Both the position numbers and the translations under genes were made by a program. The notes below the pieces were generated by a model. It made no database searches. It was not told the origin of the DNA and saw only the letters and a list, made by a program, of their open reading frames with translations. From a virus, in IMG/VR virus record IMGVR_UViG_3300017744_000145, positions 1-24,104 of that record: 24,104 nucleotides of DNA; one strand, 5' to 3'. Every line of letters begins with the position of its first letter. Position 1 is the first letter of the stretch. Of this stretch, positions 5,950 to 16,873 are shown piece after piece.

Positions 5950-8900
5950 TCAATAAGGCTTAAAGTTATCAGACTGCGCATTTGAATGAATACTGTTTCT
6001 GCGCATTTTAACGGATGTGTTATGGATTACAAGTGATTGATACGGCGCAGAATCTCCATCACGGGCCGGTGAACGAGATATTTCAATAAGTAATGTGTTA
6101 CCTGCTGTTTCTGCGCCGTCGAGGTTTTGCGTAGTCAATAGTGTAGTTGATTCTCTCGATGCCCCCATAGCAACGGTAGTGTTTTGAGATATGCTTTGCC
6201 CAGTTTCTTTACAAGTTATTGTAGTGGTGATAAGCGCAGAACCACCACTGCTAATAGTATCGAGCGTCAAAGCACCTTCAAGACCGACAATACCTGTGCT
6301 TATGTCATTCGGAACACGGACAGTCATAGAGTGGGTATGTATCTCTCCTTGTTCACCTGATTCCGAGTCCGTAATACCGGCGAGAACAAAACCTTCATTT
6401 GTCTTTATAGCAACTCCCTCTCCCGTAGAAAGGATGCTATCTATGCCGTCTATATCTCTATCAGAAGACAGTGCGACAGACGGCTTCTTTTGCCCTATGA
6501 TGCCCCAAGAACCCGCAGAAGCGTGCGTATCGGAGGAAAATGAAGCACGCCCCTTAATTACACGCATAGCCGCATTAGACATCTTATTGACATCATAACC
6601 TTGACTGTTGTTCACACTGCTTGAACCACCGCCGACAAAATCAGGAGGCAGAGAAGGTCGAGGATTGATAGCATCCCCGCCGCCCACATCAGGGGGTAGA
6701 GCAGGGGATGGGTCAGGTGAAGGAGGTGGGTTTTCAGGTCGGGCCGGATTGTTTGCGCCGCCACTGATAACCTGCGCAAGAGAATAGGCAAAGTGCTTCT
6801 CTGTTCTTTCAAGACCTAAAATTACTTTTTCTATCTGTTGTTCGTCTTTAGACCAACCAACAGAGTTTATAGTAAGAGTTTGAGTTTCTAAATCAATATG
6901 CGTATCTGTAAATGTGAGCGTGGTTGATGGCAGATAATTTATGTCTTTTACTATTGCTACGCGTGGTGCATAGTATGAGGCTCTTTCTTCACCCATATGA
7001 CCGAATACTGGATGTTGGCGCACACCAAGAGGAAATGCCGAAGCAAGATTAAATGAAGAATATGTAGATAGGCCGTCAATGTTATGCGCATTTATTGTAG
7101 AACCTGTTTGTTTGCGCACTATTGCACGCAAATACTCCGCATTTACAGAAACAAAAAGTTTTTTGCTTGTATCTCCTTGATAAGAAGAAGGAATAGTAAT
7201 TGGGTAATAACCGTTGCCATCAACAAGAACACTACTACTCCCTGAAAGTGATTGAATGTCATTTTGCGGAGGTTTGTTTCCGGCATCCGGCGCTTCATCA
7301 AAAGTATAGTCGAGAAGCCAAACTCTAAAAACTACATTATCTGCGGTAGAACCACTGTCAATTGTAATTGCTAATCTTAATTTATTTGAAGTGTCGGCAC
7401 TTACTAAATTAGTTCCTTTATCAACATGGATAATGTTTAATGCGTAAGAAAGACTGTTTGAGCCATGCCATGAATAAGCATGATTATAACCTCTTTCAAT
7501 GCCTTCAACCGATTCTAATGTATAAGTTCCGGCGGTTCCCGTTCTACTTCCTAATCCTGATTGACAATATATACTTAATTGAGTATTACCGGAGTTTGGC
7601 TCTAAAAAGTTCCAACCATCCGCAAGTGCTTTAGATGCACCATACACCGGACTACCTGAAAGTTGCGCCCACTTAGCAGTGTGGACTCTATTTGGTGAAC
7701 TACCTGACTCGACTATATTTAAAAGCGAACTGCCGTTTGAAACATCAACACCAACCGAAACCGGCCCCTTAACTCTTGGCTCTACACCTTTACTTTGCAA
7801 AGTATCGGTTTGAGATATTTGAGTATGAAACTTTCCGGTGTTTCTACTATTTTCCGCAGGTTTGTTAAAAGTTGTTTGCGCACTTTCAAGCGCAGACTGA
7901 ATACCTGAAAACGGAGAACCGCCCCATATGTTATTCCATGAAGCATTAGAATCAATATGTGCTTTAGTTCCTTGACGGTAAACATCCTGAACATAACCAT
8001 ATCTTGCGCCGGAAAGCATAATATCGTTTTCACCAGCCGCCCTGACTATCTGCGCAGTAATAGAAACTCTTGCATTATTTTCACGCGCATATTCTTGTTG
8101 CGCAATAGATAGTGCTTCATCTTCAGAAAAAATCTTTGGTTGTTGCAAAATACGCCATCGAGTTACCTCGCCCGAAACGGCTTCGGGATAATCTGCGTAG
8201 TTTGTATTACCGTTGTAAAAGACTCTAATGTTTGTTGCTTGAGAGCCAATCTGCGTGTTAAGGGAACTCATTAGCATATTGCTACGGGTAAGGGTATGGC
8301 CTGAAGCATAGGATGGTCTAAAAGTAAGCATATTGTCTCGATTTACACTCCATGTAAATGTTTTAAAATCGCCACCTATACCCGCACCTTCTTTGTCGCT
8401 CATTTGATTTAAAAGATTGAGAACAGTAGTTGCTTTTGCGTCAATAACTGAACCGTATGAATCTGTGTCGGCTCCTGAAGCCGCTAATTGAGTTGTAGTC
8501 ATGTTTTTTGTAATAGGAACTCCGCCAAAATTATACATCAAAGGCAGTGCGCTATTTTTAGCCCAAGTATCGGCAGTTAAAAGATTAAAAATAGTGCGCA
8601 GTTTATCGTGGGCAAAAAATGTTCCTGAGTTTGCAGAAGGTATATATCCTTGTAGATTTGTCATTAAGCGCAAAGAAAATAGTGCGGCAGTAGTATTGTA
8701 AACAATTGCAGTTTTAAACACACCTGCACCGTCTGCGCCGACTAAATCAATAACTGCATTTGAACCTGCGGCCCCATTTGCAACATCGGTTTTTAGCAAA
8801 ACTTCAAGAGATTTTGGCCCCATAATGTTCCCATTAGGATATGAAGTAATATACACTCCTGTTAATTTATCACCTTTTGTAGCATCTACGCCTTTGCCAG

Positions 8901-11900
8901 TCCATGAATAATAATAAATTAAATCTTCTGCGCTTCTACTATCGCCCTTTCTACAAACAATTGCTCCATAGCCTGATGTGTCAAATTGCGAAACATCATC
9001 TACAAAAATTGTAGTATCTGAAAGTGCTATGTCTTGATTTAAGAAAGAAAAGTCGTTAATCATATACTTTTGATTTTTATGTTTGATAAAAGTTGCATCA
9101 TCGTTATTTTTAAACGACAAAACGGCATTTTTCCAATAAGAATCGGTTAAGTATGGAGTTCCTGCTACTGCTAAAGTATAGTCGCCAAAATCAACTTGAC
9201 CTCCCGAAGAATACCCACTTCGACCACCTGTTGCGGCTGTGTTTAGGTTATAATATCGGGATGCGTCAATTATTACAAACGCACCTGCTGTTTCATCCCA
9301 ATTAGCATAGCGAGTATCAAGAGGTTCATCGTTTGAACCACCGGCTAAACTACACCAAGCATTGCCCGTGTAAGGTTCGGATTCTGCGTCAAACTTCCAA
9401 ATATCAATGTCTTCGCCAATTTTTAATTCCGTATAAACATCAGGCTCGCCGCCTTCATTAAATTGGTCTGCAACAGTTAATTGAACTTTGTAGTTATCAG
9501 AGGTTGGCAACAACAAACCAAAATCGTTTTTGCGGAAACCGCCGTCTGCGTCTGCTGTTCCGTCGTTGCGCATATCTGCCCAAAGAACATACAAATGCTT
9601 GTAAGAATCACTTGAATTATTGCGCAGACTGTAAATTGTTTTATCGGCTTGCCATTTTCTTTTAACGCCTTTAACCCCCGTTAATGTGATTTGCGCAGAA
9701 TTAAGATACTTTATTGTTCCTGTGTCATCGACGGGTTCAAAAGTTGCATTAGAGTTTGCTGTTCTTCTTTCGGTAATATGAGGTTCAGTTAAACGGACTT
9801 TGACACCATCGGGGTCTGAATAATGACGAGCAGTGCCGTAGTTCCAAGAAGAAGCATTTAGATTTCTTGCGTTCATGTAAGCAAACTCATTCACACCTGC
9901 TTCAAATGTTATTTTCTTTGCTTTGTAAACACCGCTACCTGCCGCCGCAGTTATTTGAAATAAACCATTTAACAAATTGTCTGAAAACCCTTCATGGATA
10001 ATAATGTTTCCAACAGTCCAAGTTCCTGAGCCTGATGTAAACTCTTCTGCGGATAAATCCCATGAGGTAGCGGCTTCTGTTAAAGTTCCTGAAACGCCGC
10101 TAAAAATAACATGCTGTGAGTCATTTGTTTCAATATCAACTAATTCAAGAATGCCATGCCTCATATCATTATAATTGAATAAATGCAAAATTGCGGGTTC
10201 GTCAATAACAATTGAAGTAGCACCCTGCGCAATATCTGCGTGCAAACCATCCCAACCTGTTACTGTTCCGTTTGAATTATATGACCCTGCGCCATGCGTA
10301 GCAATATACTGCGCAGATTTTGGGGTATTTAGATTTGAACCCGCACCAGCCCTCCATAAAGGTATTGCGTCAATTATGCCAAACTGCGCCTTAAAGAAAG
10401 GGGATAAAGGCAAATCCCTCATAATTCTTGCGTGGATGTTTCTATTTTTTACCGCTTGATGTTCTGCGTCGGTTAAAAGTGCGCCTTCAAACAAAACGGG
10501 TTTTACAAGCGGGTATCGCTTTGAGTCATCACTGTTTATTTTTGTTAAATTATAAGCCATACCGTAGTTACTTGTTACTGTTGCGGTATCAGAAACAGCA
10601 AGCGCAGAAGGCCAACTTTCAAGTTCAACATGAACAGTAGTAGCAGAAGGAACAGCAACAACCTTTAGGGGTGATGCCTTTAAAACAGAAGAACCAGTAG
10701 TGCCTATTCCCGAAGGCAAAATAAATACATCACCAATAGCAAGACTATGAGATGCCCTTGTTCGCAATTCAAACATAACACTTTTTACTACACTTCGATT
10801 AGTAGTTTTATCCAGTTTTGAGCGATAATGAATAGATTTACAAGTCCATTTATCTACCTCAAATAATCTATCTGTTGTTTCATCTGCGCCAGTAAAAACA
10901 CATCTAATTTCACATAAGTAAGTATTAACATCAATAGAACCATTCCCCGCAGAATTATACCTTCTTTTATGCGCAATAAGACCATTTAAAGCAATAACAT
11001 AATCTCCATCATAACCTGTTCCTTTAACAGTAATTGTATCACCTGCGGCTAAACCTTTGTATGTGCTTAACACTGTTGCGTATTGAGAAACTCCACTTGA
11101 TGCAAATGTTGGGTCTGTTGCTTCCTCCCACTCAACATAAAAACTGCGGGTGTTTGCTGTGCCATCTACTTTATGTTGAACTGCAATAATTTCAGAAAGG
11201 CTGTAAGTATCATTATCAAACCCAAATCCCTCCCATTCACTTTCAGGAAAATTAGGCCCGTCTTCGTCTTCACCCATATACATTTGAATAGCAGAACCTG
11301 AGTTTAAATGCGCTCTTGCGCTACTGTCTTTTTGAAACTTAACGCTATTTACTACATTGTAGAAGTTATGGCCTAAATCGCTGTTGCCAACAGTAAGAGA
11401 ACTTGCACCCATATTCATTTTTGTTAAAAGAGAAAGTGTGTCAAAATTAACTTGAGAAGAAGTAGAAGACATTGAAATATGCTCATTCAAAGAAAAAGTT
11501 GCACTACCTCCTGTTTCCCATAAAGGCAATACTCTATCAAGAATTGCCGATGAATCGCGAGCAGTAATTATTGTTTCAAGTGTTTGTTGATGTTTATTTT
11601 GTTTATGGTTTAAAGACTCAACAACTCCCGACCAAATAGGGCGTTCTTCTTCATCACGGAATGCTAATAAACGCCATTCTGTTGCACCTATTCCTGTTGT
11701 AAGAGCCGAAAGAGCATATTCATTTGAATCGTCATAAATAGACAAATTAAGAGTCGAAACATTATTTGAACCATATTTAAAAGCAAACTTGCCAACTTCG
11801 GGTTTTGCTACTGTGTTACCAATGTTATAATTTAAAGGCAAAATAACTCCGACTCTATCAATCAAAGTGTTTGTGCAAAGATGTGTTTTACTGTTAAGAT

Positions 11901-13131
11901 TAGCCCAAACTGCGTCTAAAGACCAACCTTTACTTGTTGTTAAAGAATTGCCAGTTGCCGCAATAGAACCATTAGTAAAATGAGTTGTGCTATCATTTAA
12001 ATATGCTTTCCATGTTCCTGCTGTATGGTCGAAAACAACATAAATATCGGCCCATATTTCATCTGCATTGTATATTCGTGCGCTACTTTCGCCATCATCC
12101 CACTTTCTAAAAACACCGGAACTATAACTCATTATGGTTTGAAGGTCAATTGCTACTGTTGCTAAAGGTGTTGTATCACTCCACTCGCCTGTCGATTTAG
12201 TAAAAGTTGCACTTGATTTGTAGCCAATTTTTAAAGAATAAGTCATTGGCACACCATCCATAATTCGATGTGAAGCCATTCTTATGTGAAAAACTTCACC
12301 TAAACCACGCAAACGCAAAGGCCCATTATAACTAATTAGTCTTTCAGTGCCGCTTGATGCTTGAGAATAAATGTTATTTATTAAAAATGGCATTTCACTT
12401 GGCGAAGTAATGTCATGCAAATAATTATCAGGTCTTGATTCTGTAATATCCATTGCTGTTTGCGGCCCTTCGCCGGTATAAACACTTGCAAAATGAGTTC
12501 TTTTTATTGCGCTTAAAGCCCACTGAGAATCGTCTTGTTGTCCTATGCGAGCATAACCTCCTGCAAGTGGCATTTTTGCGGCAGGAAGCCATGAAGAATC
12601 CGCAGGAATATAACCGTCTGCGCCAAATGTTAAATCCATAACACCCATTGGCGCAAAATAAGAACCGCTTGTATCATGTCCGTTTGTAAAATTAAGGTAT
12701 GAAGAACCACTTGCACCATTAAATCGAACTCTATTTGCAGACAAAGATGAAGGATGTTGTAGATTTGACCTATGTTCATAATCAGAACCAATTGACGGGT
12801 CAATAGTTAGCCATTCATGGATTCCTCTATTTATTGTAAGTTTATTGCTATTATTAGTAATAAATGTGCTAAGTCCTTCATCAACATCACTTTCTGCACG
12901 CACAGGGTCGCCCGAAGCATAATGCCCACTGCGCAGACGGTCAATGTAAGAATACGCATAGCGCGGATTAAGTATATTGGTTGCGCCAAAAATTGAACCA
13001 TGATGAGAGTTTTCGTGGTCGTGTGTGCGGATTCTTGCGTCGTTTAAATCGTCTGCAATTGCTCTTGCACCGTTAAAGTCGTCATAGTAACCTGCAAGCC
13101 AAAATGTCTGTTTTAACCCTATTGACCTCAC
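5950..13131 (-). CDS. Giant tail hub / tail-tip protein, 2393 aa
   Basis: Last gene of the tail module, directly after the tape measure, the place of the baseplate hub or Tal protein in siphoviruses. About residues 250-440 look like a LamG/concanavalin-type beta sandwich. Residues 455-535 (ending IWSGVVESLNHKQN...TLETIITARDSSAILDR) and 1570-1720 (with ATNIRVFYNG and EDEALSIAQQEYAREN) resemble the separated parts of gp27-like hub proteins, here with about 1000 residues between them. That insertion is beta-rich and contains one or two small modules also seen in the head-tail connector (around 1366-1428 and perhaps 966-1020). A Pro/Gly-rich linker (about 2127-2170) leads to a C-terminal beta domain of about 220 residues that may bind the host. 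Start is GTG, overlapping the tape-measure stop (GTGA), with GGAGG 9 nt upstream. Tail-tip role is well supported by position; hub homology is a motif-level impression. Confidence 0.8.
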   Translation of the reverse strand: MRSIGLKQTFWLAGYYDDFNGARAIADDLNDARIRTHDHENSHHGSIFGATNILNPRYAYSYIDRLRSGHYASGDPVRAESDVDEGLSTFITNNSNKLTINRGIHEWLTIDPSIGSDYEHRSNLQHPSSLSANRVRFNGASGSSYLNFTNGHDTSGSYFAPMGVMDLTFGADGYIPADSSWLPAAKMPLAGGYARIGQQDDSQWALSAIKRTHFASVYTGEGPQTAMDITESRPDNYLHDITSPSEMPFLINNIYSQASSGTERLISYNGPLRLRGLGEVFHIRMASHRIMDGVPMTYSLKIGYKSSATFTKSTGEWSDTTPLATVAIDLQTIMSYSSGVFRKWDDGESSARIYNADEIWADIYVVFDHTAGTWKAYLNDSTTHFTNGSIAATGNSLTTSKGWSLDAVWANLNSKTHLCTNTLIDRVGVILPLNYNIGNTVAKPEVGKFAFKYGSNNVSTLNLSIYDDSNEYALSALTTGIGATEWRLLAFRDEEERPIWSGVVESLNHKQNKHQQTLETIITARDSSAILDRVLPLWETGGSATFSLNEHISMSSTSSQVNFDTLSLLTKMNMGASSLTVGNSDLGHNFYNVVNSVKFQKDSSARAHLNSGSAIQMYMGEDEDGPNFPESEWEGFGFDNDTYSLSEIIAVQHKVDGTANTRSFYVEWEEATDPTFASSGVSQYATVLSTYKGLAAGDTITVKGTGYDGDYVIALNGLIAHKRRYNSAGNGSIDVNTYLCEIRCVFTGADETTDRLFEVDKWTCKSIHYRSKLDKTTNRSVVKSVMFELRTRASHSLAIGDVFILPSGIGTTGSSVLKASPLKVVAVPSATTVHVELESWPSALAVSDTATVTSNYGMAYNLTKINSDDSKRYPLVKPVLFEGALLTDAEHQAVKNRNIHARIMRDLPLSPFFKAQFGIIDAIPLWRAGAGSNLNTPKSAQYIATHGAGSYNSNGTVTGWDGLHADIAQGATSIVIDEPAILHLFNYNDMRHGILELVDIETNDSQHVIFSGVSGTLTEAATSWDLSAEEFTSGSGTWTVGNIIIHEGFSDNLLNGLFQITAAAGSGVYKAKKITFEAGVNEFAYMNARNLNASSWNYGTARHYSDPDGVKVRLTEPHITERRTANSNATFEPVDDTGTIKYLNSAQITLTGVKGVKRKWQADKTIYSLRNNSSDSYKHLYVLWADMRNDGTADADGGFRKNDFGLLLPTSDNYKVQLTVADQFNEGGEPDVYTELKIGEDIDIWKFDAESEPYTGNAWCSLAGGSNDEPLDTRYANWDETAGAFVIIDASRYYNLNTAATGGRSGYSSGGQVDFGDYTLAVAGTPYLTDSYWKNAVLSFKNNDDATFIKHKNQKYMINDFSFLNQDIALSDTTIFVDDVSQFDTSGYGAIVCRKGDSRSAEDLIYYYSWTGKGVDATKGDKLTGVYITSYPNGNIMGPKSLEVLLKTDVANGAAGSNAVIDLVGADGAGVFKTAIVYNTTAALFSLRLMTNLQGYIPSANSGTFFAHDKLRTIFNLLTADTWAKNSALPLMYNFGGVPITKNMTTTQLAASGADTDSYGSVIDAKATTVLNLLNQMSDKEGAGIGGDFKTFTWSVNRDNMLTFRPSYASGHTLTRSNMLMSSLNTQIGSQATNIRVFYNGNTNYADYPEAVSGEVTRWRILQQPKIFSEDEALSIAQQEYARENNARVSITAQIVRAAGENDIMLSGARYGYVQDVYRQGTKAHIDSNASWNNIWGGSPFSGIQSALESAQTTFNKPAENSRNTGKFHTQISQTDTLQSKGVEPRVKGPVSVGVDVSNGSSLLNIVESGSSPNRVHTAKWAQLSGSPVYGASKALADGWNFLEPNSGNTQLSIYCQSGLGSRTGTAGTYTLESVEGIERGYNHAYSWHGSNSLSYALNIIHVDKGTNLVSADTSNKLRLAITIDSGSTADNVVFRVWLLDYTFDEAPDAGNKPPQNDIQSLSGSSSVLVDGNGYYPITIPSSYQGDTSKKLFVSVNAEYLRAIVRKQTGSTINAHNIDGLSTYSSFNLASAFPLGVRQHPVFGHMGEERASYYAPRVAIVKDINYLPSTTLTFTDTHIDLETQTLTINSVGWSKDEQQIEKVILGLERTEKHFAYSLAQVISGGANNPARPENPPPSPDPSPALPPDVGGGDAINPRPSLPPDFVGGGSSSVNNSQGYDVNKMSNAAMRVIKGRASFSSDTHASAGSWGIIGQKKPSVALSSDRDIDGIDSILSTGEGVAIKTNEGFVLAGITDSESGEQGEIHTHSMTVRVPNDISTGIVGLEGALTLDTISSGGSALITTTITCKETGQSISQNTTVAMGASRESTTLLTTQNLDGAETAGNTLLIEISRSPARDGDSAPYQSLVIHNTSVKMRRNSIHSNAQSDNFKPY

Positions 13132-16100
13132 GCTACTAATCCTCCACTTCTCAACTCATCTAATACTCCTTGCGATACCTGAGTAACCATTTCAGGCAAA
13201 GTCATTCCATTGAAAATGTTTGTTTGAACAATTTCAGTTTTATGCAAAAGGTTTTCAATACCTCCTTGCGACACTTGTTTCATAAGCGTTCCTGTAAAGT
13301 TTTGTCGCTGTCCGAAAAACAACTCTTCACGGGCATTGGCAAATTGAAATGCGTCGCCTAAAATCTCTTCATTAGCCGCTTTTTCTGCGGCAATAATTTC
13401 TTCGTTATTAGCAAGAGTAGTGCCGAGAAGTGCGTTTAAGTAATCTTCATGTTGCATAAGAGAAGTCATATTATACTCTTCTTGAAGTTCAAGTTTTCTT
13501 GCATCTCGTTCCTCAATAGTATTAAAGTCTTCTTCAATATACTTACCTTGTAAATTAGTGTAAGCAAGTCTTTCTTTAGTTGTTACTATTTCACCTCTAT
13601 AATGTTTTCCAAAATAACTTGACCTTGAGGTTGAAACTTGTTCTTCTGTCATTTCTAATCCTCCTGCTGTTAATATAGCAGAAGTTCTTGATAATTCAGT
13701 TTGGCTTTGTTGTAAACCTTCTAAAGTTAATTTAGCGGATTCTGCCGCAGAAATATCTGCCTTAAGTTGATTTACTAAAGCATTATTATTACCTGCCATA
13801 CTTTTACTTGTTTCTAATTCTGCGAGTTCTGCATCAAGTCTTGCGATAGCATCTGTTGCACTATTTGTTGCAATAATATCTGCATAAGTTTCATCAATAA
13901 CACCTTCTAAAACTGAACCTTCTCTTGAAGAAAGAGATGCAAGGTTTGTTTCGGTATTCATTATACCTTCATTAAAAGAATCAATCTGCGCAATTTCATC
14001 TGCCAAAAAGTCTTTGCCCCCAAACAAAGCCTTGCCGCCAAAGTAAGCACCGGCCATTACAGCCGCCGCAATAAGAAGGTTCATTCCTCCTGTCAAAATA
14101 GTTTGGAGGAATACACCTTCTGCCATAGCAGTATTTAGTGTCATCATAGCACCTGTAAGCATAGGGAAAGCCATAGTAGCCAACATAACCGACATAACAC
14201 CTGCTTGAGAAGCACCGTCGCCAACCAACATGAATAACATAGATAGTGGCATCATAGCCTTTGTTACGCCCTGAATACTTATTCCGGCCATACCCATAGC
14301 AAAATTATATTTAATTATTGCACCTGTGCTTGCATTTACACCTGTTACTTCTTGGCGGATTTGCAAGTTTCTCTTCTTTAAGGCCGCATTGGATTGTTCG
14401 CTTGCGAGAATATCCATTTGCACAGCGTTTCTTCTCTTCATTAACGCTTCTTCTTCTTTTTGAGATGTGATTAAAAGATTGTTAAGTTCTTGGTCTTCTT
14501 GGTCTATAAGTCTTAATCGAACAATACGGGATTGAATCTCGGACTTTTTAATACCTTCTGCTTGTATTGCGGTGTTTAACTCTGCGACTTTTGTTCTTGC
14601 CATTCGCAATTCTGCTTCGTTAAGAGGATTTGTTAAAGTAAGAGTTTGAGTTAAATACGCAATTTCTCTTTCTTGAGTCATTGCGAGCGTGTCCTGAGCC
14701 TTTGCTCTTTCTATCATACCCTTTGTTCCCTGAGACTGCAAAGCATTGTAATGCGCAACAGCAGAAGCGCCTCCTGCGTTTAATCCAATAAATCTCTTTT
14801 GGACTGCTTCTTGCGCCTGTGTTTTTAAAGTCAATTCTCCTAATTCACCATTAAGTTTTTCAATATCTACTTTTAACTGTTTCATTCCTGCGTCATTAAA
14901 AACAACCATTGTGCCTGTAAGCGTGTTAAAAGCCTGATTCATTTTACCTGCGGCATTTGCACCCATTTCTAAACTTTTACCCATAGCAGTTTGAGTTGCT
15001 TTCAAAGACTCCATAGTAAGTCTTGTTTCTAAAGATTCTTGGTTAAGAGCGCCGAGTTTTTGAGTAGCAATTAGCGTTTCATTACCGAACAATTGATTCC
15101 TATAAGTCAAACCTTGAAGGTGAAATAAGTTTTCTTTATCGGTAATTGCCATATTTTGTTTTGCAGTTGTTAAGAACTTAATTTCTTCTCTTGTTGCCGC
15201 ATAACCTTGCGCTTCTGCGTAGAACTGCGGATTAGATGCTTTGCGCACAGCGTCTAAAGTTTTAAACGCAATCATTAAATTAAATATACTAAACCCAACA
15301 TCTGCTAATGGTTGAATCATTGTCTTGTATTGTCCTGAAAGAGCGACAAGGTTTCCAATTGCTTTACCGCCCATATCAGTTTCCATTATTGCGTTAATTC
15401 CTTTCAGGAAAATTGCCTGTCCTTCTGCGGCTTTGCGGTATGAATCAGTTAATTTATCACCGATTTCAATTTGAAGATTGGTTACAACAGCCTCTAATTG
15501 TTGCTGTCTAAATGAAGCGGTTTCTGCTCTAAGACCAAACTCTTCAAGTGCGCTGTATTGTCCGTGATAAGCCGCAGTTTGCAACTCAAGAAGTCGAGGT
15601 TGGTTTTCCATTAACTTTAGGAACTTGACATAGTGGCGGGAACCTGCTATTGATACAGCAAGGTTTCTCTTCTGTTCCGCCGTCATACTATCATAAGCAG
15701 GGCCAATTTCTTTAATAATGTCGGTCAGTTTCATTTGCGTTATGCCGGTAGCATCTACGCCATCTATTAACTCATCTAAGACTTTAACTGCCGCAGTATT
15801 TTCATTACCTATGCGTTGATAAATCATACGCAGACCTGTTCCAGCACGACTGACTTCTTCACCTGTTTCAAGCAACAGCGCAGACATAGCGGCCATTTCA
15901 CCAATAGATTCACCGGCAATAGATGCTTGGCTTGAAAATTGGTTAAGAACAAAAGTAATATCCTCCATTATCGCAACAGAAGAGTTTTCAACAGTATTTA
16001 ATTGGTCGAGAACTCGGATTGTATTTCCACGCACTATATTGGCTTGTTGTTCCGCAGTCATTAACTCATACTGCGCATCCGTCAAACCGCCCATCATAAA

Positions 16101-16583
16101 ACCTGTTTGTTGCGCAAGTTGAATAAGACGGTTCATACCCATTTCAGTTTCCATTTCACCAACTGCGGCCATCAAAAGACCGCCTCTTGTAGCCTCAATA
16201 ATTGCTTCTTGAGACTCAAGAACTTGTTTCAATTGCGCAGTTTTTGCAGAAGCCGCAAGCGCTTGGTCGCCACTAAAACCAAAAGCCAAACCTAATTGAA
16301 CTGTTGATTCTGCAAATCTTTCAACTTCTCCGGCTTGGCCTTGATAAAACTTGCGCACACGGATAAGTTGTTGCTCATACTCAAAAAACGCATCAACGAC
16401 AAGTTGAGTTGCGTCAATAATCTGCATGGCAGAATCATTAAAAGCATCACTAATTCCTGAAAGTGCATCACCAAGAATTGCTTGTTGAACAGTTAATGCG
16501 GCTTGAGTATCGCCAAGAAGAGTTTTTGCTTGAAAAGTTCCGACAATATCAAAAAAGACTCTTGCCGCACCTGCTTTTGCCAT
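13128..16583 (-). CDS. Tail tape measure protein, 1151 aa
   Basis: Sets tail length and sits inside the tail tube. It is long, helical and low in Cys. About residues 70-400 match the TP901-type tape-measure core: repeated Gln/Ala/Leu-rich helices, with AGTGLRMIYQRI and GSRHYVKFLKLM typical of the conserved part. Residues about 500-745 and 860-965 look like coiled coil. Residues about 763-856 are strongly hydrophobic, with several possible membrane spans, as in tape measures that insert into the host membrane. By the usual rule of about 0.15 nm per residue the tail would be near 170 nm. It lies just after the chaperone pair and before the hub, the standard order. ATG has GAGG 7 nt upstream and follows the GT-extension stop by 2 nt. 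Confidence 0.92.
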   Translation of the reverse strand: MAKAGAARVFFDIVGTFQAKTLLGDTQAALTVQQAILGDALSGISDAFNDSAMQIIDATQLVVDAFFEYEQQLIRVRKFYQGQAGEVERFAESTVQLGLAFGFSGDQALAASAKTAQLKQVLESQEAIIEATRGGLLMAAVGEMETEMGMNRLIQLAQQTGFMMGGLTDAQYELMTAEQQANIVRGNTIRVLDQLNTVENSSVAIMEDITFVLNQFSSQASIAGESIGEMAAMSALLLETGEEVSRAGTGLRMIYQRIGNENTAAVKVLDELIDGVDATGITQMKLTDIIKEIGPAYDSMTAEQKRNLAVSIAGSRHYVKFLKLMENQPRLLELQTAAYHGQYSALEEFGLRAETASFRQQQLEAVVTNLQIEIGDKLTDSYRKAAEGQAIFLKGINAIMETDMGGKAIGNLVALSGQYKTMIQPLADVGFSIFNLMIAFKTLDAVRKASNPQFYAEAQGYAATREEIKFLTTAKQNMAITDKENLFHLQGLTYRNQLFGNETLIATQKLGALNQESLETRLTMESLKATQTAMGKSLEMGANAAGKMNQAFNTLTGTMVVFNDAGMKQLKVDIEKLNGELGELTLKTQAQEAVQKRFIGLNAGGASAVAHYNALQSQGTKGMIERAKAQDTLAMTQEREIAYLTQTLTLTNPLNEAELRMARTKVAELNTAIQAEGIKKSEIQSRIVRLRLIDQEDQELNNLLITSQKEEEALMKRRNAVQMDILASEQSNAALKKRNLQIRQEVTGVNASTGAIIKYNFAMGMAGISIQGVTKAMMPLSMLFMLVGDGASQAGVMSVMLATMAFPMLTGAMMTLNTAMAEGVFLQTILTGGMNLLIAAAVMAGAYFGGKALFGGKDFLADEIAQIDSFNEGIMNTETNLASLSSREGSVLEGVIDETYADIIATNSATDAIARLDAELAELETSKSMAGNNNALVNQLKADISAAESAKLTLEGLQQSQTELSRTSAILTAGGLEMTEEQVSTSRSSYFGKHYRGEIVTTKERLAYTNLQGKYIEEDFNTIEERDARKLELQEEYNMTSLMQHEDYLNALLGTTLANNEEIIAAEKAANEEILGDAFQFANAREELFFGQRQNFTGTLMKQVSQGGIENLLHKTEIVQTNIFNGMTLPEMVTQVSQGVLDELRSGGLVA

Positions 16584-16585
16584 AA

Positions 16586-16873
16586 CTATTCCTCATTTAC
16601 CCAATTGTTCATTATGCCGCCCATTTTTTCGCTTGATATTTTTTCTGCTTGATGTCGTTTTTGATTTCTGCGTGCAACTGCGGATTTAGCCTTAGACTTA
16701 CTATTGGCTTCTTCCGTTTGCTCTTTAATTCTTTCTCCTATCTCTGCGGCAACATGAAGGTCAAACTCCATTCTTTGATAACCGTTTTCGTCATCATAAC
16801 GGTCAAAAAGTTGATTCGGAAGAATGCCTTTGAAAGTGCTTAACAAAGTTGGTGCGACCCTCCCGATTAGTCC
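16586..16873 (-). CDS. GT extension of tail chaperone, made by -1 frameshift
   Basis: This frame encodes about 95 residues with no ATG near its start. It is open upstream of its first possible initiator (TTG at 16846) right up to the CCCTTTG slippery site, and it lies in the -1 frame relative to the upstream chaperone gene. Frameshifting would give a fusion of about 210 residues: the G part up to its second-last residue, then GLIGRVAPTLLSTFKG and onward to NNWVNEE. The C-terminal half is charged and Lys/Glu/Ala-rich. In lambda the T part of gpGT contacts tail tube subunits and G binds the tape measure; by position this pair should do the same. A GGGAGG lies about 11 nt before the TTG at 16846, so independent initiation cannot be fully excluded. 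Confidence 0.8.
   Translation of the reverse strand, partial: GLIGRVAPTLLSTFKGILPNQLFDRYDDENGYQRMEFDLHVAAEIGERIKEQTEEANSKSKAKSAVARRNQKRHQAEKISSEKMGGIMNNWVNEE

Noticed and set aside
6191-6598. Open frame of 135 codons on the + strand under the hub C-terminus
   Set aside because: Antisense to a confident gene, low-complexity product, no promoter or ribosome site.
16586-16846. Independent gene starting at TTG 16846
   Set aside because: The frame is open upstream to a perfect slippery heptamer in the -1 phase and lies just before the tape measure, so a frameshift extension explains it better.
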